64,000 bases of DNA from Kribbella sp. VKM Ac-2568 (lineage in GTDB: Bacteria; Actinomycetota; Actinomycetes; Propionibacteriales; Kribbellaceae). Made by a program: the position numbers and the translations under genes. The stretch is taken from contig NZ_SLVF01000023.1 of NCBI RefSeq assembly GCF_004345365.1, positions 1 to 64,000 of the forward strand, in the 5' to 3' direction. Shown here one piece after another: positions 9,571-18,582 of this stretch; the stretch's first letter is position 1; each line of letters starts with the position of its first letter. The notes under the pieces are model-generated. The model saw only the letters and a list, made by a program, of their open reading frames with translations. It made no database searches and was not told the origin of the DNA.

Positions 9571-10422
9571 CTCCTGCTGTGGGCCGACTGGGCACGCCGC
9601 GACCTCGGCCGGGAACGCTTCGGCCTCGACCTGCACCGTGGCGAGGTGACGATGTGGCTCACCCGCCAGCAAGACGCCAGTGCCGCCGACTCCTCCATCG
9701 CTCGCCGACTGTCGACGCTGTCCAGCCTCTACCGGTACGCCGCCAGCTGGGGTTTGCCGATCGTCAGCCCGATCTCCATCGACGACCACCGGCCCCAGGT
9801 CGAGCGTGGCCGCCGGGCCACCTCGGCGCGCGTCCTCGACGCCGACCAAGTCGCGGCGCTGCTCGCCTCCACCGCCGATGTCCGCGACGCCCTGGTGATC
9901 GGGCTGCTGTTCACCGACGCGCTGCGCGTGTCCGGCCTGTGCGCGGCCAGCGACACCGACCGCCGCGACGAGGGACGACGGACCTGGCTGGCAATCACCC
10001 TCAAGGGTGGGAAGACGAAGCTCGTGCCGCTGGAGACCACGGTCGCCGAGCTACTCGACCTCTACATCGCGACCCGACCGACCTGGATCGGCGCGGGCCC
10101 GGCGCCGCTCATCGTCGACCCGGCGGGTAAGCGGCTCGACCGCCACGACGTCACCAGGATGCTGCGCCGCCTCGCCAGGGCCGCCGGCATCCCCCGACCA
10201 GAGAAGGTCACCCCCCACTCCCTGCGCGCAACCGCCATCACCGACCAGAAGCGCCGCGGCCCCGGGGCCGAAGACCTCCAGGAACTATCCGCCCACGCCG
10301 ACGTCCGCACCGTCATGATCTACATCGACGACGCCGGCCGAAACGAACGCATCGCCGCCATCACCGACGACCTCGGCCGCGTCATGGCATCAGTCCCTCA
10401 TCACCTACGTCAAGCGTTGTGA
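9565..10422 (+). pseudogene. Tyrosine recombinase/integrase, 5'-truncated
   Basis: The reading frame enters from the ISL3 junction with DDLLLWADWARRDLG and runs to the stop at 10422; the first internal ATG is at 9646 (258 aa). The catalytic domain is intact, with FTDALRVSGLCAA (first Arg region), TPHSLRATAIT (His-x-x-Arg) and SAHADVRTVMIYIDD (His, Tyr). The core-binding domain has lost its amino end to the transposon fragment. It was probably a phage-type or integrative-element integrase. Downstream sequence shows no attachment site that I can define. Confidence 0.75.
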
Positions 10423-10657
10423 ACTCGGCGGACCTCGCCAGGGCTCGGCTGCGTGCGGGCCGATGCGATGAGCGCCTCGTGGGAGGTGTCGCTGAGAATA
10501 CTTGTCACCTATCCGCAAACGAGCCGGCTGACCCGACAGCCCCGAGAGGATCGCCGTCGTGACCGACTAGCGCGGCCTGGACGCAACGCAACCCGCGCAC
10601 TCGGCGGCCGAATGCGGATACTCGGACACGCGCCTGAGATGGCACAGCGGTGGGCGT
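10423..10657. other. Short intergenic region
   Basis: No supported gene or site seen. Confidence 0.4.
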
Positions 10658-11402
10658 CTATGCCCCTGTGTCGGTGGTGGCGTCCAGGCGCTGCAAAGGG
10701 AGCCAGTCGACCGGCACCTTGCGCATCACCAGTGCGGAGTCGAGTTGGGCTGTGCCGGGTGGGAAGGCGAGTCGATCCTCGAAGAAGGAAGAATGCGCGT
10801 GCCTAACGACGGCGGGCTCGACCTTCCACGCTGAGGTCTGCAGCTGCAATCCGTCGTACTGCGAGTCCACTCTGGTGGCGGAGTAGCCAACGGAACCAGT
10901 CTCGAAGAAAGGCCGAGGCTTCATCGAGGCTGGCGAACAGCGCACTCCCGGCGAGCTGTTGAGTCAGGCGCACGGCGACGTCGACGTCCGTCGAGCCGTC
11001 CACGGCAGTGAAGGCGACACGAATGCTCTCATCGGTCTCCGACACCTGGAATCGCGCACGACGGTGCTCACCCGGATAAAACCGGCCACCCAGGGCGATG
11101 TTGGTCCAGGAGTCGCTATCCCGTCGGGGAATATAGACCCCTGTTCGGATGGCGCCGCTCGGGTCGTCCCATTCGACCGCGATGCGGTGGGCAGCGTTCT
11201 CGCTGCGAAGGCCCGCCCATCGGGGCGCTCCAGCCACCCGCATCGCGCCGAGCCGGATCAGGCAGATACCGGCGACTGCGGAGCCCTCGACAAGCTGGGG
11301 ACGAAACGGTGCAGGCACAGCCAACGCCAGGACGTCGGGGTCCACCCGGTAGTTGACCAGCAGCCGACGCTCGATCTCGCCGCGCGCCCGTGGTTGCCAC
11401 AC
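10658..11402 (-). pseudogene. DUF2071 (YqjF-like) protein with a +1 frameshift
   Basis: Two frames make one DUF2071 protein of about 248 residues. The first (11402 down to about 10910) holds the conserved SENAAHRIAVEWDDPSG and GVYIPRRDSDS blocks. The second (about 10910 to 10658) continues with FFETGSVGYSATR, YDGLQLQTSAWKV and LDSALVMRKVPVDW. The join needs removal of one T in the TTT of the minus strand (10908-10910), a homopolymer position. DUF2071 is widespread and of unknown biochemical function. It could be a true pseudogene or an assembly error. Confidence 0.8.
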
Positions 11403-11474
11403 TGGCGGCCCCTCTCCTCACCGACAATCATGTCACCTCGCGCTCTTGCGATCCGTAGGATGCCGTTGGCCCGG

Positions 11475-11798
11475 TCATTCTGCTGCCTTGTCACGCTGAT
11501 GACGGTCCAGGTATTTGACCGCCAACCAGGCTTGCACGGCGGCGATCGCGGCGTACCAGGCGATGGGAAACAGCCCGAGCCACGAGGGTCCATCCACTGG
11601 CAGCACCCCAAGCGTGATCACGTAGTAGGGCACGTAGAGGAGCAGGCTGAGTGGAGCATCAAGGAGCATCATGCCTGCATATGCCACGAAGCTCGGATGC
11701 TCGGGCACCGCGACCAAGACGGCAAGCACGGTGACTATTAGCACGTACGCGACGGCGATCACTCGCCGACGCCTGTGCAGTGGAAACATACCTGTCAT
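11475..11798 (-). CDS. Small three-helix membrane protein, probable immunity to the adjacent RHS toxin
   Basis: 107 residues starting at the ATG at 11798, which overlaps the stop of the RHS toxin gene (ATGA). Three hydrophobic helices are visible: IAVAYVLIVTVLAVLVAV, APLSLLLYVPYYVITLGVL and IAWYAAIAAVQAWLAV. No enzymatic motif. A small membrane protein translationally coupled directly downstream of an RHS carboxyl-terminal toxin is the standard arrangement of an immunity gene, particularly for toxins that attack membranes. The assignment is from context only; the family is not recognised. Confidence 0.6.
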   Translation of the reverse strand: MTGMFPLHRRRRVIAVAYVLIVTVLAVLVAVPEHPSFVAYAGMMLLDAPLSLLLYVPYYVITLGVLPVDGPSWLGLFPIAWYAAIAAVQAWLAVKYLDRHQRDKAAE

Positions 11799-12480
11799 GT
11801 CTCCCGGTTCCGTCCCTTCTGACTCACGCTCAGCACAGCAGGTAACTCCCACCTTTGGCGCAGGCGAGATACCAAAGGTTTGAGTGCAAACCGGTTCCAC
11901 GTCTGCCTAGCAATTGCGACGTAGATCGGCTTCGGGACCCAGGCGCCTGCGGAATACCAGGGGACCCATCCGTGGATGGTCAGGTAGAGCCATCCGTAGG
12001 ACTTGTAGAAGTGGAACTCGATGTAACCGGGATAGTCCGGGTGGCCGTGCAGCGTCTTGAACCTCCACCCCGCCGAGTTGGTGCCCTGCCACAGCCGTGA
12101 CACCCAGAGGGGGAACCAGATCCGCGCGGGCCCCACTCGCAGGTCCATTCCCTGGTTGTACCGCAGGGCGCGCGCCCCGGGGATCGGGAAGTAGCAGGTG
12201 AAGCAGCGGAGGAGATACCCGAAGAAGTTGGCCACCGAGTAGCGGAAGAGGCCTAGCGAGTAGGTGATGGTGTACGTGAAGAGGCCACTGATGTCGGAGC
12301 AGTTCACCGGGTCGGCGTTGCAGTAACCCTGACCCGTGGTGCTGCCTCCCGGCACGGGGGTCTTGGCTCGTGAACAGCCCCTCCGTCAACGCCAGCTCGG
12401 CAGCCGTGCCAGCATCTATCAAGGCTCGACGAGTCGAACCCGCCACCACCATCTGCTCAGCACTTCGCAGTAATCGCCAC
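11795..12480 (-). pseudogene. RHS-repeat C-terminal toxin fragment, frameshifted
   Basis: The tell-tale end of an RHS core is visible but split: FTSQDP in one frame, then VPGGSTTGQGYCNADPVNCSDISG in the frame of 11795-12355. Extra bases in the G run at 12356-12360 cause the shift. After the core comes a C-terminal domain of about 165 residues, rich in Trp, Tyr and Phe (WRFKTLHGHPDYPGYIEF, FYKSYGWLYLTIHGW), not recognised. RHS proteins present such domains as polymorphic toxins to competing cells. The large RHS shell is missing upstream, so this is an orphan cassette. It ends overlapping the small membrane protein gene. Confidence 0.65.
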
Positions 12481-12489
12481 ATCAGTGGA

Positions 12490-13115
12490 GGGCTATCTCC
12501 GGAGGCGGCCTTGGCGAGTATGGCTCGCCACTCTGCAAGTTTCAGTCCACCGCTCGAGCGTCCTCACGCCGGCGCAGGGTTGTAGATGAAGTCGACACCG
12601 GCGTTCTTGTTCGGCGAGGCAGTCCAAGGCTGAAGACTCCGGCCGGGACGATGAACGCCATCGACACTGCCGAACTCCAGTAGATGCAGCTGATGGTCCA
12701 CGACCGCGACCCATTCGCGAACGCGCAGCCACCACTCGTCCACCGCCGGGTACAGCGAGACCGCGTCAGCGGAGTCCTGGCACGAGTCATCCGGCTCGGC
12801 TATGCGGACGCCGAACCTTGCTACCCAGGCGGCCCCTTCGCCTTCACAACCGGCATCGTCGGTCCATCGATGGACCCGTCCCCAGACCTCGCCAGGGTCT
12901 TCCGGATCCCAGGTCGTCCAGTCGTAATCGCTTCGCACATGTTCAAATGCCGGAGCACGCAAGGTCGGCCGCCCCTCAACGCCGTCCCGGCGGCACTGAG
13001 GCAGCGCGATCAAAACATCAACGTCGCCGATCCGCGTGGGGGAAACAGCGCCCAGGCATGCCAGCTCAACATCGAACCCCTCACCAGGCTCGAAGATCCC
13101 CTCGACCGAGGCCAT
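12490..13115 (-). pseudogene. Hypothetical protein, decayed
   Basis: The ORF from 13115 (183 aa) reads like real protein: acidic and Trp-rich, with WTTWDPEDPGEVWGRVHRW and DEWWLRVREWVAVVDHQLHLL. Coding-like sequence continues past its stop in other frames (TLERWTETC, then AEWRAILAKAASGDSPPLMWRLLRSAEQM), so the gene probably extended to about 12380 and has suffered indels. No domain recognised. The distal part merges with the RHS fragment. Confidence 0.45.
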
Positions 13116-13297
13116 AGGTCTCAGTTTGCCGCGATGAACCGCGTGGGCTGATCCTCGCTAGCTCAGTTTCGGCTCGTGGTGCTTACCTCCCTGGCCCAAA
13201 GAGCGGCGAGACTTCGTGCTCGCCATCGCACCGACCATCGTGCAGATCGTGCACGCGATCGCCTCGCCGCCAGCAAAGACGGGGTGATCGCTCGGGT

Positions 13298-13328
13298 AGG
13301 TGTTGAGAATCGATCGTTCTCAACACCT
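13298..13328. promoter_or_regulatory. 31-bp perfect palindrome
   Basis: AGGTGTTGAGAA, seven bases TCGATCG, then TTCTCAACACCT. The arms of 12 bp are perfect and the spacer itself is near-palindromic. There is no T run, so it is not an obvious terminator. An operator or recombination half-site pair is more likely. Confidence 0.6.
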
Positions 13329-13366
13329 CGTTCAGACTCCACCCAGACGGTGGCTAAGGAGGCGGG

Positions 13367-13590
13367 CTACCGTGCGTCTTCGATCAGTTCGACCGCCTCG
13401 TGCATCCCGTACTTGTCTTGGAGGGTCGCGAGGAAGTCGTCCACCGAGATCGGCGGCTTCTGGCGGCGCTGGGTCAGCTTAACCACCGCCTTCAGCGCTC
13501 GCTGGGGCGAGACGGCCACGGTGTTGGCGGCGAACTCGCTAGGCACCAAGATCTCGATACCATGCGGGACCTTGTCCTCGCGGATACGGG
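13367..13590 (-). pseudogene. C-terminal fragment of a PIN-domain-like protein
   Basis: About 70 residues are readable: EDKVPHGIEILVPSEFAANTV, then VSPQRALKAVVKLTQRRQKPPISVDDFLATLQ and a stop at 13367. The terminal FLATLQDKYGM motif resembles the tail of PIN-domain toxins (VapC-like). The catalytic N-terminal part is missing upstream. Confidence 0.4.
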
Positions 13591-13599
13591 ACGGGCCAC

Positions 13600-13740
13600 G
13601 GGCCGGCGACCGTCCGTACCGGCCTCAGCGCTCGCCATGCCCGGCTGACGATCAACGCCGCCCGGTTGTGGTGCGAGTTCGTGCTCGACACCCTGGCGGA
13701 CGAGCAGGCGCCCTGGAGGAAGAAGGCCGCATCAGCCTGA
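13600..13740 (+). pseudogene. Remnant of an unrecognised gene (3' end)
   Basis: The frame ending at the TGA at 13738 reads SARHARLTINAARLWCEFVL and then ADEQAPWRKKAASA, with plausible helical composition but no usable start. Seen only as a fragment. Confidence 0.3.
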
Positions 13741-13830
13741 CTCCTGCGGGCTGCGGCCACCCAGCCCGGGGTGTCGGGCGCGTTCCGTCCGCCCCTATCC
13801 GTCGCCTGGCGAGCGTGGCAGCGTGGCGGC

Positions 13831-14283
13831 ATGGAGTTCATCGAGCCGAACGACACGTGGCACTCTCGCGATCTGCCAGTGCTTCGCGCAACAGTGCAGC
13901 TTTGCGAAGTCGACGTGGATAGGCAGGGTGCGCGCCTCGGCGAAATCGCCGCGGCAGCACAGCTATCCGAGGACGACACGCTGCTCGCCCTGCGACTGCT
14001 GGAATCAGACGGTCTGATCCAGGTGTCGTGGATGAATCCTGCACGGGCCGCACGGGTTCTAGGCGTGACCGGAGAGGCCATGAGGCGAGTCGGTAGGTGG
14101 CCAACGCCAGAGGCTGCGTACGACCGGCTGATCAAGGCCCTGGAGGCCATCGCGGAATCTGAAGAGCAACCCCCCGAAGAACGATCCCGAGCGCGCAAGG
14201 TCCTGGCTGCAGTCGGAGGAGCTAGCCGCGAGTTTGGGATCCAACTCGGAGCCGCGGTTCTCGGCGCCCAAATTGGAGGCTGA
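13831..14283 (+). CDS. Winged-helix-like hypothetical protein
   Basis: 150 residues from the ATG at 13831 (MEFIEPNDTW); the frame is open 20 codons upstream but that part reads as non-coding. Residues about 12-75 (LRATVQLCEVD, EIAAAAQLSEDDTLLALRLLESDGLIQV) have the helix-turn-helix-wing pattern of archaeal/actinobacterial wHTH proteins. The C-terminal half is helical (AYDRLIKALEAIAES) with a small hydrophobic tail. It may be a transcription regulator or a protein-interaction module. It stands alone, with no operon partners. Confidence 0.65.
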   Translation: MEFIEPNDTWHSRDLPVLRATVQLCEVDVDRQGARLGEIAAAAQLSEDDTLLALRLLESDGLIQVSWMNPARAARVLGVTGEAMRRVGRWPTPEAAYDRLIKALEAIAESEEQPPEERSRARKVLAAVGGASREFGIQLGAAVLGAQIGG

Positions 14284-15151
14284 CTCTCTGGCACGATCTC
14301 GATGCGGTCGGGGACGGCCCGCGCCTCCGACTAACTCGCCGTGCTGGTTACGTTAAGTCGGTCAGGCGCTCGACGCGGGATGACATCAGGTGGGTTACTG
14401 GCGCGGCCGGGCCTCACCCCGAAACAGTGAGTCGGCGAGCAGTGGCTGGTTTGTCGGGCCAATGGGCACATACTGACCCCGATACCCGGTCCCGATCCCG
14501 CGGGGCCCAACTCCCTAGTCAGGAGCACCGAGTGAGCAGAGGAGGCAGCGACTTGGCGGCCGTGACTGGCACGATCTGGTGAGTCTCCGGTGGCTGACGG
14601 AAGTCAGCCCCTGGTGGGCACTGGCCCCCACCGGACCCTACGCAGCACGAACCGTCCTGATCGCTCTCTGATCGCACTTCCCGGAGTCTGGTCTAAGGAT
14701 CCGCGCCGCCGGCGCAATGCGCGCGAGCTAGTCAAGCTCCTTGTTCCAAACCGTCGTGGTCTACGCCGATGATCATCCACTCGGAGTATTCACCGCGAGG
14801 CCCTCCGGGGCATAGCGATCACAGGAGCCTGGAAGCGCGCACCCAGCGGGGATCCGCCCGCGCGGTGTGCGATCGGTCTGCCGCTGACTGCGAGGGGACA
14901 TAGCGCCGGCTATCGGCACCGGGCTCGTCTCGAGCCAGCGATAACGGCAAATCTTGATCGGCGGCCGCCCGGGCATGTCCGCCAGCTTCGGGCGGTCGAC
15001 ACGCGGTTCCCTGCGATAAGGGCCGTTACCAGTTCGTCAGCGAGTTCCTCCATCTGCCCGACGCCGCCGGGTAGACACACCGTCGTGGCCCGGGCACGGT
15101 GTAATTCGGGGATGCGGCGTCACACGTGGCTGGCACTGCGGGAGGGGAACT
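14284..15151. other. 868-bp region without a supported gene
   Basis: ORFs on both strands are short, Arg/Pro-rich and lack ribosome sites or motifs. I see nothing defensible except the ribosome site AGGGG just before the next gene. Confidence 0.5.
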
Positions 15152-16438
15152 GTGCCGACCTCACACGAGCGAGCGCGCGAACGAGCGAGGCGCCAGGGTG
15201 ATCTGCGCCGCGGCCGCGACGCGGCACAGACGCCGATCATGAGACCTCTGGTCTTGTACGCATCCGTGGCTGTGGCTGCGGCGGTGGCTGGCGCGGTCGC
15301 GCTCTACTTCATCCTGGCCTGGCTGCTTCGCATCGACCCACATCCCCAAGCTGCGACGCCCGAACAACAAAAACTGCTCGCCGACATGGTGAAGATCGCC
15401 CTCGGGCTGGCAGCCGGCTTGGGAGCGGCCGTCGCTCTCATCGTCGGGTACCGGCGCGCGCGCGTTGAAGAGTCCGCCAGCCACCGCGACGACCAACGGC
15501 TGTTCAGCAGCCGGTACCAGGACGCCGCCGACCTCATCGGCCACGACAAGGCCGCCGTCCGGCTCGCCGGCATCTACGCGATGTCGCGACTCGCCGACGA
15601 CTGGGACGAGCAGCGGCAACAGTGCATCGATGTGCTGTGCGCCTACTTGCGACTGCCCTACGACCCGACCGGCAGCGAACCCGGCGAGCGGGAGGTCCGC
15701 TTCACTGTCATCCGGCTCATCACGGCACACCTGCAAGCCGCGGCCACGCACCCGTGGCACGGGCATGACCTCGACTTCGCCGGGGCTGCCTTCGACGGAG
15801 GGGACTTCCGCGGCGCGGTGTTCTCCGGCGGCACGGTCAGCTTCGTCGGCGCCGAGTTCTCCGGCGGCACCGTCAGCTTCTTCAACGCGGTGTTCTCCGG
15901 CGGCACCGTTGACTTCTTCAACACGGTGTTCTCCGGCGGCACCGTTGTCTTCTCTGAGGCGGTGTTCTCCGGCGGCACCGTTGACTTCTTCAACACGGTG
16001 TTCTCCGGCGGCACCGTTGACTTCTCTGAGGCGGTGTTCTCCGACGGCACCATCGGCTTCGATTTCGCGGAGTTCTCCGACGGCTTAGTCAGCTTCGGCA
16101 GCGCGAAGTTTTCGCGCAGCCTCATCAACTTCGTCGGCGCAAAGTTCTCCGGAAGCGTTGTCACTTTAAACAGCGCCGAGTTCTCCGGCGGCATCGTCGG
16201 CTTCGCCCACGCGGTGTTCTCCGGCGGCGCTGTCGGCTTCGTCGACGCGGTGTTCTCCGGCGGCATCGTCGACTTCGACAGCGCCGAGTTCTCCGGCGGC
16301 GAAGTGGAGCTGACCTCAGCATCCCTACAGCCCGACGGCGTGGCGCCACAGGGCCTTCCCGAAGCCCCAACCCGGGGTCTGAAGCTACCGGGCTGGATGA
16401 AGCAGACCGCGCCGGGCGCTCCCCCACCACCCCCATGA
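15152..16438 (+). CDS. Membrane-anchored pentapeptide-type repeat protein
   Basis: 428 residues; GTG start at 15152 preceded by GGAGGGG. Two transmembrane helices (residues about 32-54 and 75-97) are followed by a conserved linker with SRYQDAADLIGHDKAAVRLAGIYAMSRLADDW, typical of actinobacterial pentapeptide-repeat membrane proteins. From about residue 205 to 385 there are tandem units of 12 residues built on VFSGGTVDFxxA, which should form a quadrilateral beta-helix-like stack. The tail is proline-rich. Function is unknown. Several repeat units are nearly identical in DNA (15895-16050), implying recent expansion. A solitary gene. Confidence 0.8.
   Translation: MPTSHERARERARRQGDLRRGRDAAQTPIMRPLVLYASVAVAAAVAGAVALYFILAWLLRIDPHPQAATPEQQKLLADMVKIALGLAAGLGAAVALIVGYRRARVEESASHRDDQRLFSSRYQDAADLIGHDKAAVRLAGIYAMSRLADDWDEQRQQCIDVLCAYLRLPYDPTGSEPGEREVRFTVIRLITAHLQAAATHPWHGHDLDFAGAAFDGGDFRGAVFSGGTVSFVGAEFSGGTVSFFNAVFSGGTVDFFNTVFSGGTVVFSEAVFSGGTVDFFNTVFSGGTVDFSEAVFSDGTIGFDFAEFSDGLVSFGSAKFSRSLINFVGAKFSGSVVTLNSAEFSGGIVGFAHAVFSGGAVGFVDAVFSGGIVDFDSAEFSGGEVELTSASLQPDGVAPQGLPEAPTRGLKLPGWMKQTAPGAPPPPP
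15819..16311 (+). repeat. 36-bp tandem repeats inside the pentapeptide-type gene
   Basis: The unit GTGTTCTCCGGCGGCACCGT plus 16 bases recurs about 13 times. The pair encoding VDFFNTVFSGG occurs twice almost identically. Degeneration increases toward the middle (16060-16160). Confidence 0.85.
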
Positions 16439-16621
16439 TCGCCGACGCCCGATATAGCGGTCGTCTCCCAAACCGTGCGGGCAGCCCGCGAAGCGAACCT
16501 TCTGGATCACCCACCGCACCGGCAGACGGCTCCCAGACCGAGCGCTCCGACTTTCGCAGCCCTGTTGTAACAGCAGTTATCACCGGGGGACTCGGCGGCG
16601 GCCGGCAGGTCCATCAGCCGC

Positions 16622-16803
16622 GTCGAGAAAGGGAGGTGGGCAGTTCCTGACGCTTCCGTCTGCGCGACACGATTTTCGACGGCCTTGGGGTCTCGTCGCG
16701 GGTCTCCGGCGTCGCCGGGGCAGCGGTGTCGAGAAACCATCGTTATTCGACACCCCACCCGACAGACCGCCCGGACCTCGACACGCCGCACATCGGGTGT
16801 CGA
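16622..16803. other. Putative res site cluster upstream of resolvase
   Basis: Repeated TGTCGA/TCGACA half-sites: a 28-bp inverted pair GTGTCGA...TCGACAC (16726-16753), an outward pair TCGACAC...GTGTCGA (16778-16803), and further CGACA/TCGAC copies at about 16662-16680. This spacing and position just 5' of a serine resolvase gene fit a multi-subsite res region. Confidence 0.5.
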
Positions 16804-16941
16804 AAAACGTGTTGCAAACCCGGAGTGGCTAACAACTCCGCACCCACCCTTTTTCTACAGGCGGGCGTGACCGCGCCCGATCTCGACCACCGCTCCGCGT
16901 TGCTGCTCGATCCTGATCCCCTCGGTGCTATCGGTGGCGGC

Positions 16942-17465
16942 ATGTCCCTTGGCTACGCCCGCGTCTCTACCAGGGATCAGAATCACGGCCGGCAACTCGA
17001 CCTGCTACCGCGGCCAGGTGCTCCCGGATCTTCCAGGAGAAGCTCAGCGGCAAGAACGCCGAGCGACCCGAGCTGTGGAAGTGCCTCGAGTTCGCCCGAC
17101 CCAACGACACCATCACCGTCACCGAATTGTGGCGACTCGGCCGCAACCTCCAAGACCTGATCGCGATCGTCGGCGACCTGCGCCGACGCGAGATCGGGTT
17201 CAAGTCCCTGCACGAGGCACTCGACACCACCACCCCCGGGGGTTGGCTCGTCTTCCACGTCTTCGCCGCCCTCGGCGAGTTCATCCGCGAGATGATCGTC
17301 CAGGGCACCCGCGAAGGCCTTGACGCCGCCCGGTCCCGCGGCACCCGCCTCGGCCGGCCACCGGCGATGACGACCGAACAGATCCAGCATGCTCGTGACC
17401 TGCTCGGCAACCCCGACAACACCGTGTCCTCGATCGCGCGGCTGCTCGGCGCGCTGGTGAAGTGA
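16942..17465 (+). pseudogene. Serine resolvase/invertase, frameshifted and 3'-shortened
   Basis: The start MSLGYARVSTRDQN (16942) has the catalytic Ser of Tn3-type resolvases. After about residue 20 the frame is lost; it resumes in another frame with FQEKLSGKNAERPELWKCLEF, then TELWRLGRNLQDLIAIVGDL and RGTRLGRPPAMT. The break lies at about 16995-17025. The C-terminal HTH (SSIARLLG) stops early with ALVK instead of the usual recognition helix, and a terminator follows at once. Probably the remnant of a transposon or plasmid resolution system together with the res-like sites upstream. Confidence 0.75.
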
Positions 17466-17467
17466 AA

Positions 17468-17497
17468 AGCCGCCCATGTGGGCGGCTTTTTCGTGTT
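17468..17497 (+). terminator. Rho-independent terminator
   Basis: GCCGCCCATGTGGGCGGC stem-loop followed by five T, directly after the resolvase stop codon. Confidence 0.85.
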
Positions 17498-17557
17498 CCT
17501 TAAACAGGGGAAATCTTATTCCTTTCGGCGTTGTGGAATCGTCTCTTTCGATTGACT

Positions 17558-17609
17558 GATGCATTCGCGCATCACATAGTAGATCACAGCAATGATGCGT
17601 AAATGCATC
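17558..17609. promoter_or_regulatory. AT-rich upstream region with two GATGC dyads
   Basis: GATGCATTCGCGCATC (17558-17573) and GATGCGTAAATGCATC (17594-17609) are two 16-bp dyads 36 bp apart, in a locally AT-rich stretch upstream of the small gene at 17633. They are candidate operators. Confidence 0.45.
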
Positions 17610-17632
17610 GGCATTATACAGAAAGGAGGATC

Positions 17633-17857
17633 ATGACAAAACGAAATCGAAAGCGCACCGGTCGCCCCATCGGCAAGGATCGGCGTTTCTCCATTCGCTC
17701 CGAGCTGAGGAAAGAGCCGGACATCCAGAGGATCGCCAAAGCCGTCGTCGGTCTGGCACTTGCCCAGGCTCAAATAGAGACCGATGCCGCTGCGCAAAAA
17801 GAGGCGGAAACAACCACGAGCGGCGATTCACCTGATCGGGAGGCGCCGAATGCGTAG
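17633..17857 (+). CDS. Small basic hypothetical protein
   Basis: 74 residues from the ATG at 17633, preceded by a near-ideal GAAAGGAGG site, so translation is well supported. The N-terminus is strongly basic (TKRNRKRTGR) with FSIRSELRKEPDIQRIAKAVVGLAL as a helical core and an acidic tail. No transmembrane segment. The last codons overlap the start of the next gene (ATG at 17850), so the pair is an operon. It resembles small accessory proteins found next to conjugation-type genes in actinobacterial integrative elements; the function is unknown. Confidence 0.75.
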   Translation: MTKRNRKRTGRPIGKDRRFSIRSELRKEPDIQRIAKAVVGLALAQAQIETDAAAQKEAETTTSGDSPDREAPNA

Positions 17858-18524
17858 CCCTCGTCCCGAGATGAAGTGGGCTCGCCTATTTCTGCCGCAG
17901 GGCCTCCACCCAGACCAGGTCACCAACACGCTGAGCACAATGGCCACCATGTACGGTGCGCCTCGCGTCGTCATCGAGACCGTTGGCGTTGCCAGCGAAG
18001 TGCAGTGGTGGATGGCCAGTCCTGCGCCAGCGCTTCACGTACTCCAGCTCTCAACACACCTGCAGGGCGCTCAACTTGTACCGACCGAGCGCCCTCGTGC
18101 TCCACGGCTGCACCATGCCGCCAAGCTCACCATCCCCGGCAACACCGCCAGAGCGCTCAATCTGGATCGCGCAGAGGCAACGTCCCGCGCCATTCTCGGA
18201 GTCCTGGGACAGACGGGCAGCGGTGAACGGCTTGTGCTGCAAGTCGTCCTCGGTGATCGGCTTCGGCCCACGGCCCCGGCTGTACCTGCCAAAAGTCCGG
18301 CCGGAGCTGCCGGGCGTCGACGCTTGCTTGCCGAGAAGACCGCCGTGCACGGCTTCGGCTGCACAATACGCATCGGCGTGACGGCCGCCAGCACCTCGCG
18401 GGGCCGCCAGCTGCTCGGCTCGTTGCTCGCCGCGCTCCGCAGCGCCGAGTCTCCCAAAAGTGGCCATGCAGCTCAAGCGCGAACGAACCGCCGCCAGCCT
18501 CATCCAGAAAGGTTGGGGTCGTAA
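17850..18524 (+). pseudogene. N-terminal part of a possible conjugation-type protein, cut by IS630
   Basis: Begins MRSPRPEMKWARLFLPQGLH at 17850 within the end of the preceding gene. It is coding-like for about 210 residues (VVIETVGVASEVQWWMASP, GERLVLQVVLGDRLRPTAP), then passes into unrelated sequence and stops at 18524, just before the IS630 transposase. The layout resembles the amino end of large T4SS-coupling or HerA/TraG-like actinobacterial proteins, but no Walker motif is reached, so this is a guess. The rest of the gene is not found on the far side of the transposon. Confidence 0.45.
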
Positions 18525-18582
18525 CCGGTGTCGGGTTGACCGGTCCGGTGGTGAGTCTGAAGGCTTGCTGTCGGAGGTGGTG

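Noticed and set aside
14590..14772. 60-codon ORF in the 14.3-15.1 kb gap
   Set aside because: Arg-rich with no ribosome site or conserved pattern.
15819..16311. CRISPR-like array
   Set aside because: The repeats are contiguous coding units of 36 bp without unique spacers and lie inside an intact ORF.
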